From Flavobacteriales bacterium (GTDB lineage: Bacteria > Bacteroidota > Bacteroidia > CAIKAF01), in assembly GCA_018401695.1 (NCBI GenBank), contig JAGYKD010000002.1, forward strand, positions 488,636-552,635: a stretch of 64,000 nucleotides of DNA, given 5' to 3'. The position numbers were made by a program, and so were the translations under genes. Positions 41,099 through 50,605 of the stretch are shown one piece after another (the stretch's first letter is position 1; the number at the start of each line of letters is the position of its first letter). The notes under the pieces are model-generated. The model was not told the origin of the DNA, made no database searches, and saw only the letters and a program-made list of their open reading frames with translations.

Positions 41099-42463
41099 TT
41101 ATTTGTTGCGGATTCCGGAGCGGTCTCTCCGCTTGGTTTTGAGCGCATCTGCGGGCGGAGGAACAAAGTGTCCTACCCCACCGCCGCGTTGATCGTTGAA
41201 ACTGCTGGGAGTATTTCCGGCTAAGGTGCGCTCTTCCCAGGATTCGAACCGGCTGCCGTCGTCGCGGCGCTCCATGGTTATGCAATCTTCTACCGGACAA
41301 ACCAAAGAGCATAGGTTGCATCCTACGCAATTCTCCTCAATAATTTCAGGTATTCTGGATCCGTTTTCAGGCAAAGCAATGGCCTGGTGCGCTCCATCGT
41401 CACAGGCAATATGGCAAAGGTCACAGCCTATGCACTTGTCTGCGTTGATGCTGGCCACCACTTTGTAATGTAGGTTTAGGTTTTTCCATTCCAATACATT
41501 GGGCACGGCTTTTCCGGCAAAGTCATAAATGGTCTCGTATCCTTTGTCGGACATGAATTGCCTTAGGCCGGCTTCCATTTCGCGGACGATGCCAAATCCA
41601 TAATGCATAACGGCCGTACACACCTGCACGGAAGTGGCACCTAATAGAATAAACTCTACTACATCGCGCCAGGTTTCAATGCCACCAATGCCCGAAATGG
41701 GTGTTTTCTGGATGTCGGGATGCCCCGCCAATTCTTTGAGCATGTGCAGGGCTATGGGCTTTACCGCCGGTCCGCAATAGCCGCCATTGGTGCCTTTTCC
41801 ATCCACCACCGGATAGGGTGCATAGGTATCCAAATCGATACCCACAATGCTTTTGATGGTATTGATGAGCGATAAGGCGTCGGTTCCGGCGGAAACCGCG
41901 GCCAATGCCGGCTCCCGAATGTCGGATATGTTTGGCGTTAGCTTGGTAATCACCGGAATATTGGAAGCTTCCATTACCCATTGCACGATGGTATTTAGTA
42001 CTTCGGGTTCTTGTCCCACAGCAGAGCCCATTCCCCGTTCGCACATGCCATGGGGGCAACCAAAATTCAGTTCAATGCCATCGGCTCCGGCGTTTTCTAC
42101 ATCTTTAATGATTTGTTGCCATTCGGCTTTGGATTCCACCATTAAAGAAGCAATCACGGCATGATCGGGGAAATATTTTTTGACTTCCTCAATCTCCTTT
42201 AGGTTGTCGGCCAATGGGCGATCGGTGATAAGCTCAATGTTATTTAGTCCGGCCATTCGCGTATCGCGGTAATTGGTGGACCCATAGCGGCTGGAGACAT
42301 TCACGACAGGCACGCCGAGGGTTTTCCAAACGGCGCCTCCCCATCCGGCATCGAAGGCTTTCATGACCTGATATCCGGAGTTGGTGGGCGGAGCTGAAGC
42401 CAACCAAAACGGATTGGGCGACTTAATTCCTGCAAAATTTATGGATAGATCTGTTTTATTCAT
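41099..42463 (-). CDS. preA: NAD-dependent dihydropyrimidine dehydrogenase subunit PreA
   Basis: FMN-dependent catalytic subunit that reduces uracil and thymine to the 5,6-dihydro forms. The dihydroorotate-dehydrogenase-like barrel (about 1-320) contains ELNFGCPHGMCERGMG with the active-site Cys and ISGIGGIETWRDVVEFILLGA for FMN. The C-terminus carries two 4Fe-4S motifs (CIGCDLCHIACDD and CVGCNLCSLVCPVEDC). The 454 residues include a C-terminal tail of about 45 residues. It overlaps preT by 4 bases and is the last gene of the seven-gene operon. Confidence 0.92.
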   Translation of the reverse strand: MNKTDLSINFAGIKSPNPFWLASAPPTNSGYQVMKAFDAGWGGAVWKTLGVPVVNVSSRYGSTNYRDTRMAGLNNIELITDRPLADNLKEIEEVKKYFPDHAVIASLMVESKAEWQQIIKDVENAGADGIELNFGCPHGMCERGMGSAVGQEPEVLNTIVQWVMEASNIPVITKLTPNISDIREPALAAVSAGTDALSLINTIKSIVGIDLDTYAPYPVVDGKGTNGGYCGPAVKPIALHMLKELAGHPDIQKTPISGIGGIETWRDVVEFILLGATSVQVCTAVMHYGFGIVREMEAGLRQFMSDKGYETIYDFAGKAVPNVLEWKNLNLHYKVVASINADKCIGCDLCHIACDDGAHQAIALPENGSRIPEIIEENCVGCNLCSLVCPVEDCITMERRDDGSRFESWEERTLAGNTPSSFNDQRGGGVGHFVPPPADALKTKRRDRSGIRNK

Positions 42464-43761
42464 ACCGTTTTAGATTGGATAAATTCGTGGATACCCAAGG
42501 CGGCATTTTTGCCTTCGTAGGCGGCATTGACTACTTCGGCGCCTCCGTTTACGGCATCCCCACCTGCAAAGAAATTTGGGGCTGAGGTTTGGTACCTCTC
42601 GTTCACTTCAATTCTGCCTTTGGCATCGAGCTTGATGTTGGGCAGCATTTCCATGAATTTGCCTTGTTTTGCTTGTCCGGTGGCTTTAATTACCAAATCG
42701 CATTCGATGTCAAAGGTGCTGCCGTCGGTTTTTTTGAATTGCACTGCGGTGGCTTTTTCTTTGCCTAAAATGGCTAATGGCGAAGCTTCGAACACACCTT
42801 TGACTCCGGCGGCCAAGGCCGTAGCATATTCGAAATCGTAGGCTCCCATATTTTGTTTGGAACGCCTGTAGACCAAATACACTTGCTCGGCACCCATTCT
42901 GGCGCTTTCTGAAGCGGCATCCATGGCTGTGTTGCCACCGCCAATCACCACTACTCTATCGGGAATCCTCAGGGCATGTTTGGTCATGCGAAGCTCTTCT
43001 ACAAATTCAACCGCCCCTACTACCCCGGGAAGGTCCTCTCCGGGAATCCCAAGCCAAGCAGTAGCTCCTAAACCAAGGCCGAGGAAAACAGCTTCATAGT
43101 TGTCGGTAATCTCCTTGAGTTTTTCCGGAGTATTGATGGGAGAGCGAAAATGGATTTTAAAACCCAGTTGATTTTGGAGGTAGTCCATTTCGCGCAAGGC
43201 CTCTTCGTTGGTGATTTTGTACGGCGCCGTTCCATAAACGGTAAGCCCTGAAGGCTTGTCTTTGGCTTCAAAAATATGGACATCGTATCCTAAGACCCGA
43301 AGTTCGCAGGCGGTAGCAATCCCTGCGGGTCCGGCGCCAATAATGGCTATTTTATGGCCATTGTCGGGTCCCGGAGAAAACAAGGGCTTATTGCTTTGCA
43401 TAACGGCTTCGGTAGCATAGTTTTGCAACCTTCCTATATCGATAGGCTTGATGTCTTGGTGGTTGTACACACAGGCACCTTCGCAAAGTTCTTGGGTTGG
43501 ACATACCTTCCCACAGGCATTGCCAAACCAATTGGCTTCGTAAATGGTGCGTGCTGCTCCCTCTACATTTCCGGTATGGATTTGCTTAATAAACAAGGGG
43601 ATATCGATGTGTGTTGGACACGCGTCCATGCAAGGTGCGTCGTAGCAATACAGACAGCGAGAGCTTTCGTAAAAAGCCTCTGATTTATTCATGAGCGGCT
43701 TTTTAGCCGGGAAGTTTTCGTGGAAGTCGCTTTCGGACTCCGGACGTTTAAATTCAGCCAT
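42460..43761 (-). CDS. preT: NAD-dependent dihydropyrimidine dehydrogenase subunit PreT
   Basis: Flavin and Fe-S subunit that delivers electrons from NAD(P)H to PreA. The N-terminal Fer4_20-type domain has the cysteine clusters CLYCYDAPCMDACP and CGKVCPTQELCEGAC. The FAD-binding IIGAGPAGIATACELRVLG lies at about 140, and a second dinucleotide site VVIGGGNTAMDAASESARMGA at about 270. GGDAVNGGAEVVNAAYEGKNAA near the end is the second FAD motif. Its stop overlaps the preA start (ATGA). Confidence 0.92.
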   Translation of the reverse strand: MAEFKRPESESDFHENFPAKKPLMNKSEAFYESSRCLYCYDAPCMDACPTHIDIPLFIKQIHTGNVEGAARTIYEANWFGNACGKVCPTQELCEGACVYNHQDIKPIDIGRLQNYATEAVMQSNKPLFSPGPDNGHKIAIIGAGPAGIATACELRVLGYDVHIFEAKDKPSGLTVYGTAPYKITNEEALREMDYLQNQLGFKIHFRSPINTPEKLKEITDNYEAVFLGLGLGATAWLGIPGEDLPGVVGAVEFVEELRMTKHALRIPDRVVVIGGGNTAMDAASESARMGAEQVYLVYRRSKQNMGAYDFEYATALAAGVKGVFEASPLAILGKEKATAVQFKKTDGSTFDIECDLVIKATGQAKQGKFMEMLPNIKLDAKGRIEVNERYQTSAPNFFAGGDAVNGGAEVVNAAYEGKNAALGIHEFIQSKTV

Positions 43762-43769
43762 AGTGGAAA

Positions 43770-44636
43770 TTAAAGTTCGGTGAGTTTGTCGTAGGTCTCC
43801 GGGCGTCTATCCCTAAAGAACTGCCAAGTAGAGCGGACCTCATCGATCATATCCAAATCAAACTCAGCTACGAGCAACTCATCGTTGTCTTCAGAAGCTT
43901 CTGCAAAAATTTGTCCTCTGGGATCTACAAAATAGCTGGTGCCATAAAACTTACCCAAGTTCCAGGGCTTTTCGGTACCTACCCTATTGATGCATCCCAT
44001 AAAGTATCCATTGGCAGCAGCATGGGCGGGTTGTTCCAGTTTCCATAAGTACTGAGATAGTCCGGCAACGGTTGCGCTTGGGTTGTACACGATTTCGGCT
44101 CCATTAAGCCCCAGAATACGTGCTCCGTCAGGAAAATGGCGATCGTAGCAAATGTAGACACCTACTTTAGCATACTTGGTTTGGAAAACGGGATAGCCCA
44201 GGTTTCCGGGCTTAAAGAAGAATTTTTCCCAAAAGCCGGTGGTATGCGGGATATGATTTTTGCGGTATTTCCCCAGATAGGTACCGTCGGCATCAATAAC
44301 AGCAGCTGTATTATAAAATACCCCGGGCATGGCCTTTTCGTAAATGGGAGCAATAATGACCATATCGTATTGCTTGGCAAACGCTTGAAGTTTGGCCACG
44401 GTTGGTCCCGGAACAGGCTCTGCCGATTCGTACCATTTTTTGTCTTGCCCCGGACAGAAGTAAGGGGTGTTAAAAATCTCTTGAAAGCAAAGGATTTGCA
44501 CTCCTTGTTTTCCGGCTTCGTGAATGTAAGGCACATGCTTTTCGTACATGGCTTCGCAAATTTGTTCTATGGTGCCTTCACCTTCGGTCATGGGCAAAGA
44601 CAACTGAATAAGACCGCTTTTTACTTTTCTAGGCAT
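43770..44636 (-). CDS. Beta-ureidopropionase (N-carbamoyl-beta-alanine amidohydrolase)
   Basis: Nitrilase-superfamily enzyme that hydrolyses N-carbamoyl-beta-alanine to beta-alanine, CO2 and ammonia. The catalytic triad is visible: Glu in ILCFQEIFNTPYFCP, Lys in GKYRKNHIPH and Cys in GVYICYDRHFPDGARILG. The 288 residues are typical of bacterial members. The position between dihydropyrimidinase and preT fixes the substrate class. Confidence 0.9.
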   Translation of the reverse strand: MPRKVKSGLIQLSLPMTEGEGTIEQICEAMYEKHVPYIHEAGKQGVQILCFQEIFNTPYFCPGQDKKWYESAEPVPGPTVAKLQAFAKQYDMVIIAPIYEKAMPGVFYNTAAVIDADGTYLGKYRKNHIPHTTGFWEKFFFKPGNLGYPVFQTKYAKVGVYICYDRHFPDGARILGLNGAEIVYNPSATVAGLSQYLWKLEQPAHAAANGYFMGCINRVGTEKPWNLGKFYGTSYFVDPRGQIFAEASEDNDELLVAEFDLDMIDEVRSTWQFFRDRRPETYDKLTEL

Positions 44637-44660
44637 TTTAAAAAAATTAATGATGAATAA

Positions 44661-46046
44661 TTAGCCCAAGAACTGCGTTGGACCTCGTTTAATAAACTTT
44701 CCTGTTCCCGGTTTTAGGAGACATTCGTTGTTATGAATGGCTTTTTGACCGCGTAAGAACACGGTTTCTGTTTTTCCGGTAACTTCTACACCTTCATAGG
44801 CCGAATAGTCGCAATGCATATGGTGCGTTTTGGCCGAAATTTTGTGCTTGGTAGTTGGATTGAATATAACCACATCGGCATCCGTTCCCACCGCTAAAGT
44901 TCCCTTTTGGGGATACATGCCAAAAATTTGAGCCGCTCGTGTAGAGGTTGCTTCTACAAATTTGCTCAGGGTGATTTTGTTTTTGGCCACCCCTTCGGAG
45001 AAGAGGAGCTCTACCCGATGTTCGATGGCCGGGTGCCCATTGGGTATTTTGGAAAAATCGTCCTTTCCAAGTTCTTTTTGATTCCACATGAAGGGACAAT
45101 GGTCGGTACCCACCACTTGAATAAGTCCTTGATTTAAACCGGCCCACAAGGCGGTTTGGTCCTTTTTCTCCCGTAAAGGCGGACTCATAACCCATTTGGC
45201 CGATTCAAAACCCTTATCGTACAAAGAGGCATCGAGCATTAAATACTGGATGCAAGTCTCCACCATAACACGTTGGTTGCGGAGCGTGGCGCGCCTTACG
45301 GCATTTAGAGCGCCTTCGCAGGTCATGTGTACAATGTAGCCGGGGCAACCGGTGTAGTGCAGCAAATCAGAAAAACGAGCAGAGGCTTCCGCTTCGGTAA
45401 CTTCGGGTTGCGAGAGGTAATGGTATAAAGGAGATGTCTTGCCGTCCTGTAGGAACTTGGCTACCAGAGCATCAATCATATCGCCATTGGTGGCATGTAC
45501 GGTAACCAATCCACCATGTTCCTTAACCACCTTCATAAGTCCCACCATTTGCCCATCATCAATCATGAGGGCTCCTTTATAAGCCATAAAGGTTTTGAAA
45601 GAGGTAATTCCTTCTTTTTGAATCATTTCTTTTACCTCTTCGGCTACTTGATCGTTAAAATCAGTAACCGCCATGTGGTAACTATAGTCTCCTATGGCCT
45701 TATCTTTAGATTTTGCCTGCCAAGTAGTGAGTGCATTTCTTAGGGTATCGCCTTGCTTTTGAAGTATAAAATCAATAACCATAGTGGTACCGCCATGCAT
45801 TGCAGCACGGGTACCGGTGGTGTAATCATCGCTGGAAAAGGTGCCCATAAAAGGCATGTCCAAATGGACATGAGGATCAATTCCCCCGGGAATAACCAAT
45901 TTATTGGTGGCATCGAGTACCTCATCTATCCCTTCGGTAGACAAATTATGCCCAATGGCAGCTATTTTATCGTCTTCGATGAGCAGGTCAGCCCCGAAGG
46001 AAGCCTCCGCGGTAGCCAAGGTACCATTCTTGATTAATGTTTTCAT
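44661..46046 (-). CDS. hydA: Dihydropyrimidinase (D-hydantoinase)
   Basis: Zinc amidohydrolase that opens dihydrouracil to N-carbamoyl-beta-alanine. Metal ligands are the HxH of GGIDPHVHLDMPFMG, the carboxylated Lys in TSFKTFMAYKGAL, the His in VTVHATNGD and YIVHMTCEGAL, and the Asp in VGTDHCPFMW. The 461 residues match the family. It follows the transporter gene by 5 bases. Confidence 0.92.
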   Translation of the reverse strand: MKTLIKNGTLATAEASFGADLLIEDDKIAAIGHNLSTEGIDEVLDATNKLVIPGGIDPHVHLDMPFMGTFSSDDYTTGTRAAMHGGTTMVIDFILQKQGDTLRNALTTWQAKSKDKAIGDYSYHMAVTDFNDQVAEEVKEMIQKEGITSFKTFMAYKGALMIDDGQMVGLMKVVKEHGGLVTVHATNGDMIDALVAKFLQDGKTSPLYHYLSQPEVTEAEASARFSDLLHYTGCPGYIVHMTCEGALNAVRRATLRNQRVMVETCIQYLMLDASLYDKGFESAKWVMSPPLREKKDQTALWAGLNQGLIQVVGTDHCPFMWNQKELGKDDFSKIPNGHPAIEHRVELLFSEGVAKNKITLSKFVEATSTRAAQIFGMYPQKGTLAVGTDADVVIFNPTTKHKISAKTHHMHCDYSAYEGVEVTGKTETVFLRGQKAIHNNECLLKPGTGKFIKRGPTQFLG

Positions 46047-46051
46047 AGATT

Positions 46052-47776
46052 TTATGGTTTAGAAGTGGTTGGTTTCATTAAAAGTGCATAAGAAAAGAAC
46101 GCTACAAAAAAGCCGGTGAACCAGGCCAATTTGTAAAGGATTTCAAGGCTTGGTATCCACAGACCTAATAGGGCCAAAAAAATGCCGAGTCCCACCGCAA
46201 AGAAGGCTTTGAGGTTTAGACCATGGGTGTAGGAGTACTTGCCCTGAAGCAAAAACAAATCCTTAACCGACAGTTGCCCCTTTCGAACCCAAAAGAAGTC
46301 GGCCAAAAGCACGCCAAGCACAGGACCTAAGAAAGCACTAACCAATACAAGTATGGCCGAAATTTCATCGAGCAACCACCATGGGCAGATTAAAATCCCC
46401 AAAATACCGGTAATTAATCCTCCGGTTTTAAAAGAAACCTTTTTAGGGAACATATTGGAAAAGGCGGTAGCGGGAGCGATCAAATTTGCTGCCAAATTGG
46501 TGCTTAAGGTGGCAATCATTAAAATGATTTGAGTGCCAACAATAACCAAAGGCTGGTCAAAATGAGCCAAAAGAGAGGCCGGGTCCCAGGGGGCATCTTC
46601 TTGAATAAGAATGTCATCAAAAGCTACAATTGCCGCACTGGTTACAAAGAGACCTACAAAAGAAAAAAGCATCATGGTGGCCGGTAACCCCATAAACTGA
46701 CCCGCCACCTGGTCTTTTTGAGATTTAGCAAATCTGGTAATATCGCTAATGCTAATGGCCATGGTTGCCCAAAAACCCACCATGGCGGTAAACCAAAGCA
46801 AATAATCCAACCATTTACTCCCTTTAGGGCTGAGCGAAGGAGGCGAAAGCAATACCCAAGAGGACTGTTGAATAGCAGCTCCCTCAGGATTTGTGGCTAA
46901 AAACCGCACCAAGACCTCGGTTTTTTCCAAATCGTAAATGGCCCCTTGTTTGGGAGCTAAGGATGCCAATGGGGTTTTTGACTCTAATTCCTCCAAGGGT
47001 TTCACAAAAACTTGAGAACTGTCTTGGCCCTGAACAAACTGCCACTGCAAATGACTGGCTTTGAAGGTTCCATCCGGATGCCTTAAAGGATTCAGGTGAA
47101 GCATTGAAGTGCCCTCCTCTAGCGATCGACTAATCGAGGAAGTTTTGAGTTGTTCCGACTGCTGAAGCACCACTGAAAAGCCACCACCGGCATAGCTCCC
47201 CCAAACAATAAGTGCGATGCCAATGGCCAACAAAACCGGCGCTGCATATTCCTCGAGCCATTTGATGCCTTCGAATCCCTTGAAAACAAAAAACATGGAA
47301 ATTGCCCAAAACACTCCGAAGCCAATAAAATTGCTCGGATTCAATCCTGAAGTATAGGGTGTTCCAGTAACCGCATGCCAAATCGCACTTACGGCCAAAC
47401 CTCCAATCCAGGTTTGTACGCCAAACCAGCCACAGGCCACCAATCCCCTCAAAAGTGAGGCCAAATGCACTCCATGCACTCCAAAGGCGGCTCGCCCAAT
47501 TACCGGAAAACTCAGGCCGTACCGCACCCCGGGAAAGCCATTCAATACCATAGGTAGCGTAATAACCAAATTTCCCAAACCTATGATTATCAAGGCCTCT
47601 ATCCAATTGAGGCCTGCCTTAAGCATGTAAGAGGCCAGCACCCAGGTGGGAATGCAAACGGCCATTCCCACCCATAGGGCGGCCAAATGCCATTTGCTCC
47701 AAGTACGTTTTTCCTTTGGAACAGGAGCAAGCTCCTGGCTATAGAGCGGTGAATCTTTTAGGTTTAGGTCATCCAT
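46052..47776 (-). CDS. NCS1-family nucleobase transporter with an internal hydrophilic insert
   Basis: Cation symporter of the NCS1 family, probably importing uracil, thymine or a dihydropyrimidine for the operon. About 12 membrane segments are visible. Family signatures are GLSFPVIGRAAFGVHG, GWFGVQTWIGG and, after the insert, FTAMVGFWATMAISISDITRFAKSQKDQ. The 574 residues exceed the usual length of about 480. The excess is a soluble stretch of about 110 residues (205-318) between two membrane helices, with sequence such as RHPDGTFKASHLQWQFVQG that looks like a small beta domain. Confidence 0.87.
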   Translation of the reverse strand: MDDLNLKDSPLYSQELAPVPKEKRTWSKWHLAALWVGMAVCIPTWVLASYMLKAGLNWIEALIIIGLGNLVITLPMVLNGFPGVRYGLSFPVIGRAAFGVHGVHLASLLRGLVACGWFGVQTWIGGLAVSAIWHAVTGTPYTSGLNPSNFIGFGVFWAISMFFVFKGFEGIKWLEEYAAPVLLAIGIALIVWGSYAGGGFSVVLQQSEQLKTSSISRSLEEGTSMLHLNPLRHPDGTFKASHLQWQFVQGQDSSQVFVKPLEELESKTPLASLAPKQGAIYDLEKTEVLVRFLATNPEGAAIQQSSWVLLSPPSLSPKGSKWLDYLLWFTAMVGFWATMAISISDITRFAKSQKDQVAGQFMGLPATMMLFSFVGLFVTSAAIVAFDDILIQEDAPWDPASLLAHFDQPLVIVGTQIILMIATLSTNLAANLIAPATAFSNMFPKKVSFKTGGLITGILGILICPWWLLDEISAILVLVSAFLGPVLGVLLADFFWVRKGQLSVKDLFLLQGKYSYTHGLNLKAFFAVGLGIFLALLGLWIPSLEILYKLAWFTGFFVAFFSYALLMKPTTSKP

Positions 47777-47787
47777 AGGCCGGTTAA

Positions 47788-49128
47788 TCAGGTAGTGCAG
47801 TATTCATCGGCGATATCCAAGGCTTTTTCTATAATTCCTAAGCCTTCATCTATTTGATCTTTGGTTATGCATAAAGGCGGCGCCATAAAAATCCAATTCC
47901 ACCGCACAAAGGTGAACATGCCGGCCTTTCTAAGGGCGGCGGCCATTCTATTGGTGGGTTCAGCATCCTTGGCGGCAGCATTCCAGGGAACGGTCGGCTC
48001 CTTGGTTTTCCTATTTTTCACCAACTCTATACAACCCAATAAGCCGGTATTGCGCACGTCACCAATGGAGGGGTGACGGTCGCTAAGCAAGGCCACCCTT
48101 TGCTCCAAATAAGCGCCCATTTGCGCTGCGTTTTGAATCATGGATTCCTCTTCCATAATGGCAAGGTTTTCCAGGGCAGCCGCACAAGCCACCGGGTGGG
48201 CGGAGTATGTTAGACCGGCCACCAATGGATGTTCCTCAAAAAACGCGGCAATCGGTTCGCTAACCATGGTACATCCTAACGGAACATAACCGGAGGTAAG
48301 GCCTTTGGCCATGCACATAATATCGGGAGTAACGCCATGGTGATCAATACCAAACCATTTGCCGGTACGACCAAAACCGCTCATTACTTCGTCACAAATA
48401 ATAAGTATTCCATACTTATCCGCAATTTCTCGAACCTTTTTCCAATAGCCCGGCGGGTATTTAATGCAACCCGAACTGCCGCTTTCGCCTTCCATAAGGA
48501 TGGCCGCAATGGAATTCGGATTTTGATACAAAATGGTTTGCTCCAAATTCCTGGCCGCCATTTCAGCACATGCTTCGGGACTGTTGGTGCCCCAGGGGCA
48601 GCGATAGCTGTAGGGGTTTTCTACATGCACCACATTGGGCATGGCTTGACTGTCCATGGCATGCCTTCTTGGGTCGCCGCCTGCCGATGCTGCACCGTAG
48701 GTAGCTCCATGATAGGAACGGTACTGGGCAATGATTTTATGCCGCCCCGTGTACATACGCGCAATTTTTATGGCATTTTCTATGGCATCGGCTCCACCTA
48801 GCGTAAAAAAGGCTTTAGTGAGGTTTCCGGGGGTAATGGCTGCCAATTTTTTGCCCAAATCGGCGCGGGCTTGGGTTACCATTCCGGGATACACGTAGCT
48901 CACCTTTTCCATTTGCCGCGCTACCGCTTGTGTAATGCGCTGTTGGCCATGTCCTACGTTTACGTTCATAAGCTGAGACGAAAAATCGATGATTCGATTT
49001 CCTTGATTGTCCCATAAATACACACCTTCTGCCTTTTGAATTTCAATAGGAAGAAGCCCGCTCTGTTTCGACCACGAAAAGAGGGTATAGTCCAAGGCGT
49101 CTTGAACCGTTGTCGATGCAATACTCAT
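47788..49128 (-). CDS. Class III aminotransferase, probably beta-alanine:pyruvate or 2-oxoglutarate transaminase
   Basis: PLP enzyme of the class III omega-aminotransferase family. Motifs are FFTLGGADAIENAIKIARMYTG, YRSYHGATYGAASAGGDPRR, the PLP-ring Asp in LIICDEVMSGFGRTGKWFG and the Schiff-base Lys in CMAKGLTSGYVPLG. The 446 residues are normal. In this operon it should convert beta-alanine to malonic semialdehyde (from uracil) or 3-aminoisobutyrate to methylmalonic semialdehyde (from thymine). The amino acceptor cannot be read from the sequence. Confidence 0.85.
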   Translation of the reverse strand: MSIASTTVQDALDYTLFSWSKQSGLLPIEIQKAEGVYLWDNQGNRIIDFSSQLMNVNVGHGQQRITQAVARQMEKVSYVYPGMVTQARADLGKKLAAITPGNLTKAFFTLGGADAIENAIKIARMYTGRHKIIAQYRSYHGATYGAASAGGDPRRHAMDSQAMPNVVHVENPYSYRCPWGTNSPEACAEMAARNLEQTILYQNPNSIAAILMEGESGSSGCIKYPPGYWKKVREIADKYGILIICDEVMSGFGRTGKWFGIDHHGVTPDIMCMAKGLTSGYVPLGCTMVSEPIAAFFEEHPLVAGLTYSAHPVACAAALENLAIMEEESMIQNAAQMGAYLEQRVALLSDRHPSIGDVRNTGLLGCIELVKNRKTKEPTVPWNAAAKDAEPTNRMAAALRKAGMFTFVRWNWIFMAPPLCITKDQIDEGLGIIEKALDIADEYCTT

Positions 49129-49132
49129 AAAT

Positions 49133-50605
49133 TTAGCTCATCCAGTTGGTACGGGCTTCGGGATTCCATTTGGTAGAAGTCTTTTTGTTCTGAGTCCAGA
49201 ATTCAATAGAAGACTTTCCGGTAATATCGGCCACCCCGAATTTCGATTCATTCCATCCTCCAAAAGCAAAGGGTTCCCTGGGTACGGGCACACCGATGTT
49301 CACCCCTATCATTCCGGCAGAAGCCTTTTCCATAACTACCTTTGCCAGGGCTCCACTTTGGGTAAAAACCGCCGCGGCATTCCCATAATTGGAGCTATTT
49401 TCAATGGCAATGGCTTCGTCCAGGGTTTTGGTACGAATAATGGAAATTACCGGTCCAAAGATTTCTTCTTTGGCTACCGACATATCGGGCGTTACGTAAT
49501 CTATAATGGTAGGGCCTACATAAAAGCCGCCTTCTTTTCCGGGAACGGTAGCTCCTCTGCCATCCACCAGAATTTTGGCACCGGCAGCTTCGGCTTCGGA
49601 AATATATTTTTCGATACGTTCTTTGGCAGCAGCGCTTATGACCGATCCTAGGTTTTCACCCGGAACTATGGTTTTGGCATCTTCTACCATTTTATCAATG
49701 ATATGTTGCACTTGGTCTACCCCAACCATTACAGAGGCTGCCATGCAGCGCTGACCTGCACAACCGCTCATGGAGGCCACCACATTTGATGCCGTCATTT
49801 CCAAGTGTGCGTCGGGAAGGACCAACAGGTGGTTTTTAGCCCCGCCAAGGGCTACGCAGCGCTTTAAGTTGGAGCTAGCACGGATGTATACCAATTTCGC
49901 AACGGCTGTAGAGCCTACGAAGGAAACCGCTTCAATATGGGTATGGTCGCAAATGGCTTCTACCACTTCTTTGCCGCCGTGTACAATATTAAAGCATCCA
50001 TTGGGCAAACCGGCTTCCTTTAAAAGTTCTGCCATACGCATAGCACTTAAAGGCACCAATTCAGAAGGCTTCAATACTACGGTATTGCCTAGTACTAGCG
50101 CATTGGGCACGGTCCAGTGAGGAACCATATTGGGAAAATTAAAAGGAGAAATACATGCCACCACGCCCAATGGCTTGCGTTCGATGCGGCACTCTACCCC
50201 ACGGCTTACTTCTTGCACTTCATTGACCACAATTTGTGGCATAGAAACGGCAAATTCGCACAACTCTATGCTTTTTTCGATTTCGGCTTTGGCTTCGTCC
50301 CAGGTTTTACCATTTTCTATGTGCACTAATTCGGTGAGCTCGTCCATATGTTTCTCGAGCAAGGCCCGGTAACGAAAAAACACCTGAACTCTTTCTTTTA
50401 GCGTTTTGGAAGACCAATTCGGAAAAGCCTCTTTTGCGGCTTTAACAGCGGCGTCTACTTCCGGCTTGCCGCTCATGGGAACTTCGGACAAGCGTGCACC
50501 GTCGAGCGGGCTAATCACCTCCATGGTAGTTCCCTGAAAATCTGCTACCTGCCCGTTTATATGGTTTTTTGCTTCGGGCCATTTGATTTGTGTGGGTGTA
50601 ATCAT
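49133..50605 (-). CDS. mmsA: CoA-acylating (methyl)malonate-semialdehyde dehydrogenase
   Basis: Aldehyde dehydrogenase that converts malonic or methylmalonic semialdehyde with CoA and NAD to acetyl-CoA or propionyl-CoA and CO2. The 490 residues contain VVACISPFNFPNMVPHWTVPNAL, SFVGSTAVAKLVY, and the catalytic Cys in MSGCAGQRCMAASV, the signature that separates this CoA-dependent family from other aldehyde dehydrogenases. FGGWNESKFGVADITGK is near the end. It is the first gene of the operon, so expression of the whole pathway depends on its promoter. Confidence 0.9.
   Translation of the reverse strand: MITPTQIKWPEAKNHINGQVADFQGTTMEVISPLDGARLSEVPMSGKPEVDAAVKAAKEAFPNWSSKTLKERVQVFFRYRALLEKHMDELTELVHIENGKTWDEAKAEIEKSIELCEFAVSMPQIVVNEVQEVSRGVECRIERKPLGVVACISPFNFPNMVPHWTVPNALVLGNTVVLKPSELVPLSAMRMAELLKEAGLPNGCFNIVHGGKEVVEAICDHTHIEAVSFVGSTAVAKLVYIRASSNLKRCVALGGAKNHLLVLPDAHLEMTASNVVASMSGCAGQRCMAASVMVGVDQVQHIIDKMVEDAKTIVPGENLGSVISAAAKERIEKYISEAEAAGAKILVDGRGATVPGKEGGFYVGPTIIDYVTPDMSVAKEEIFGPVISIIRTKTLDEAIAIENSSNYGNAAAVFTQSGALAKVVMEKASAGMIGVNIGVPVPREPFAFGGWNESKFGVADITGKSSIEFWTQNKKTSTKWNPEARTNWMS

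Noticed and set aside
40884-41330. 148-codon minus-strand frame overlapping the end of preA
   Set aside because: It overlaps preA in another frame and crosses the operon terminator.
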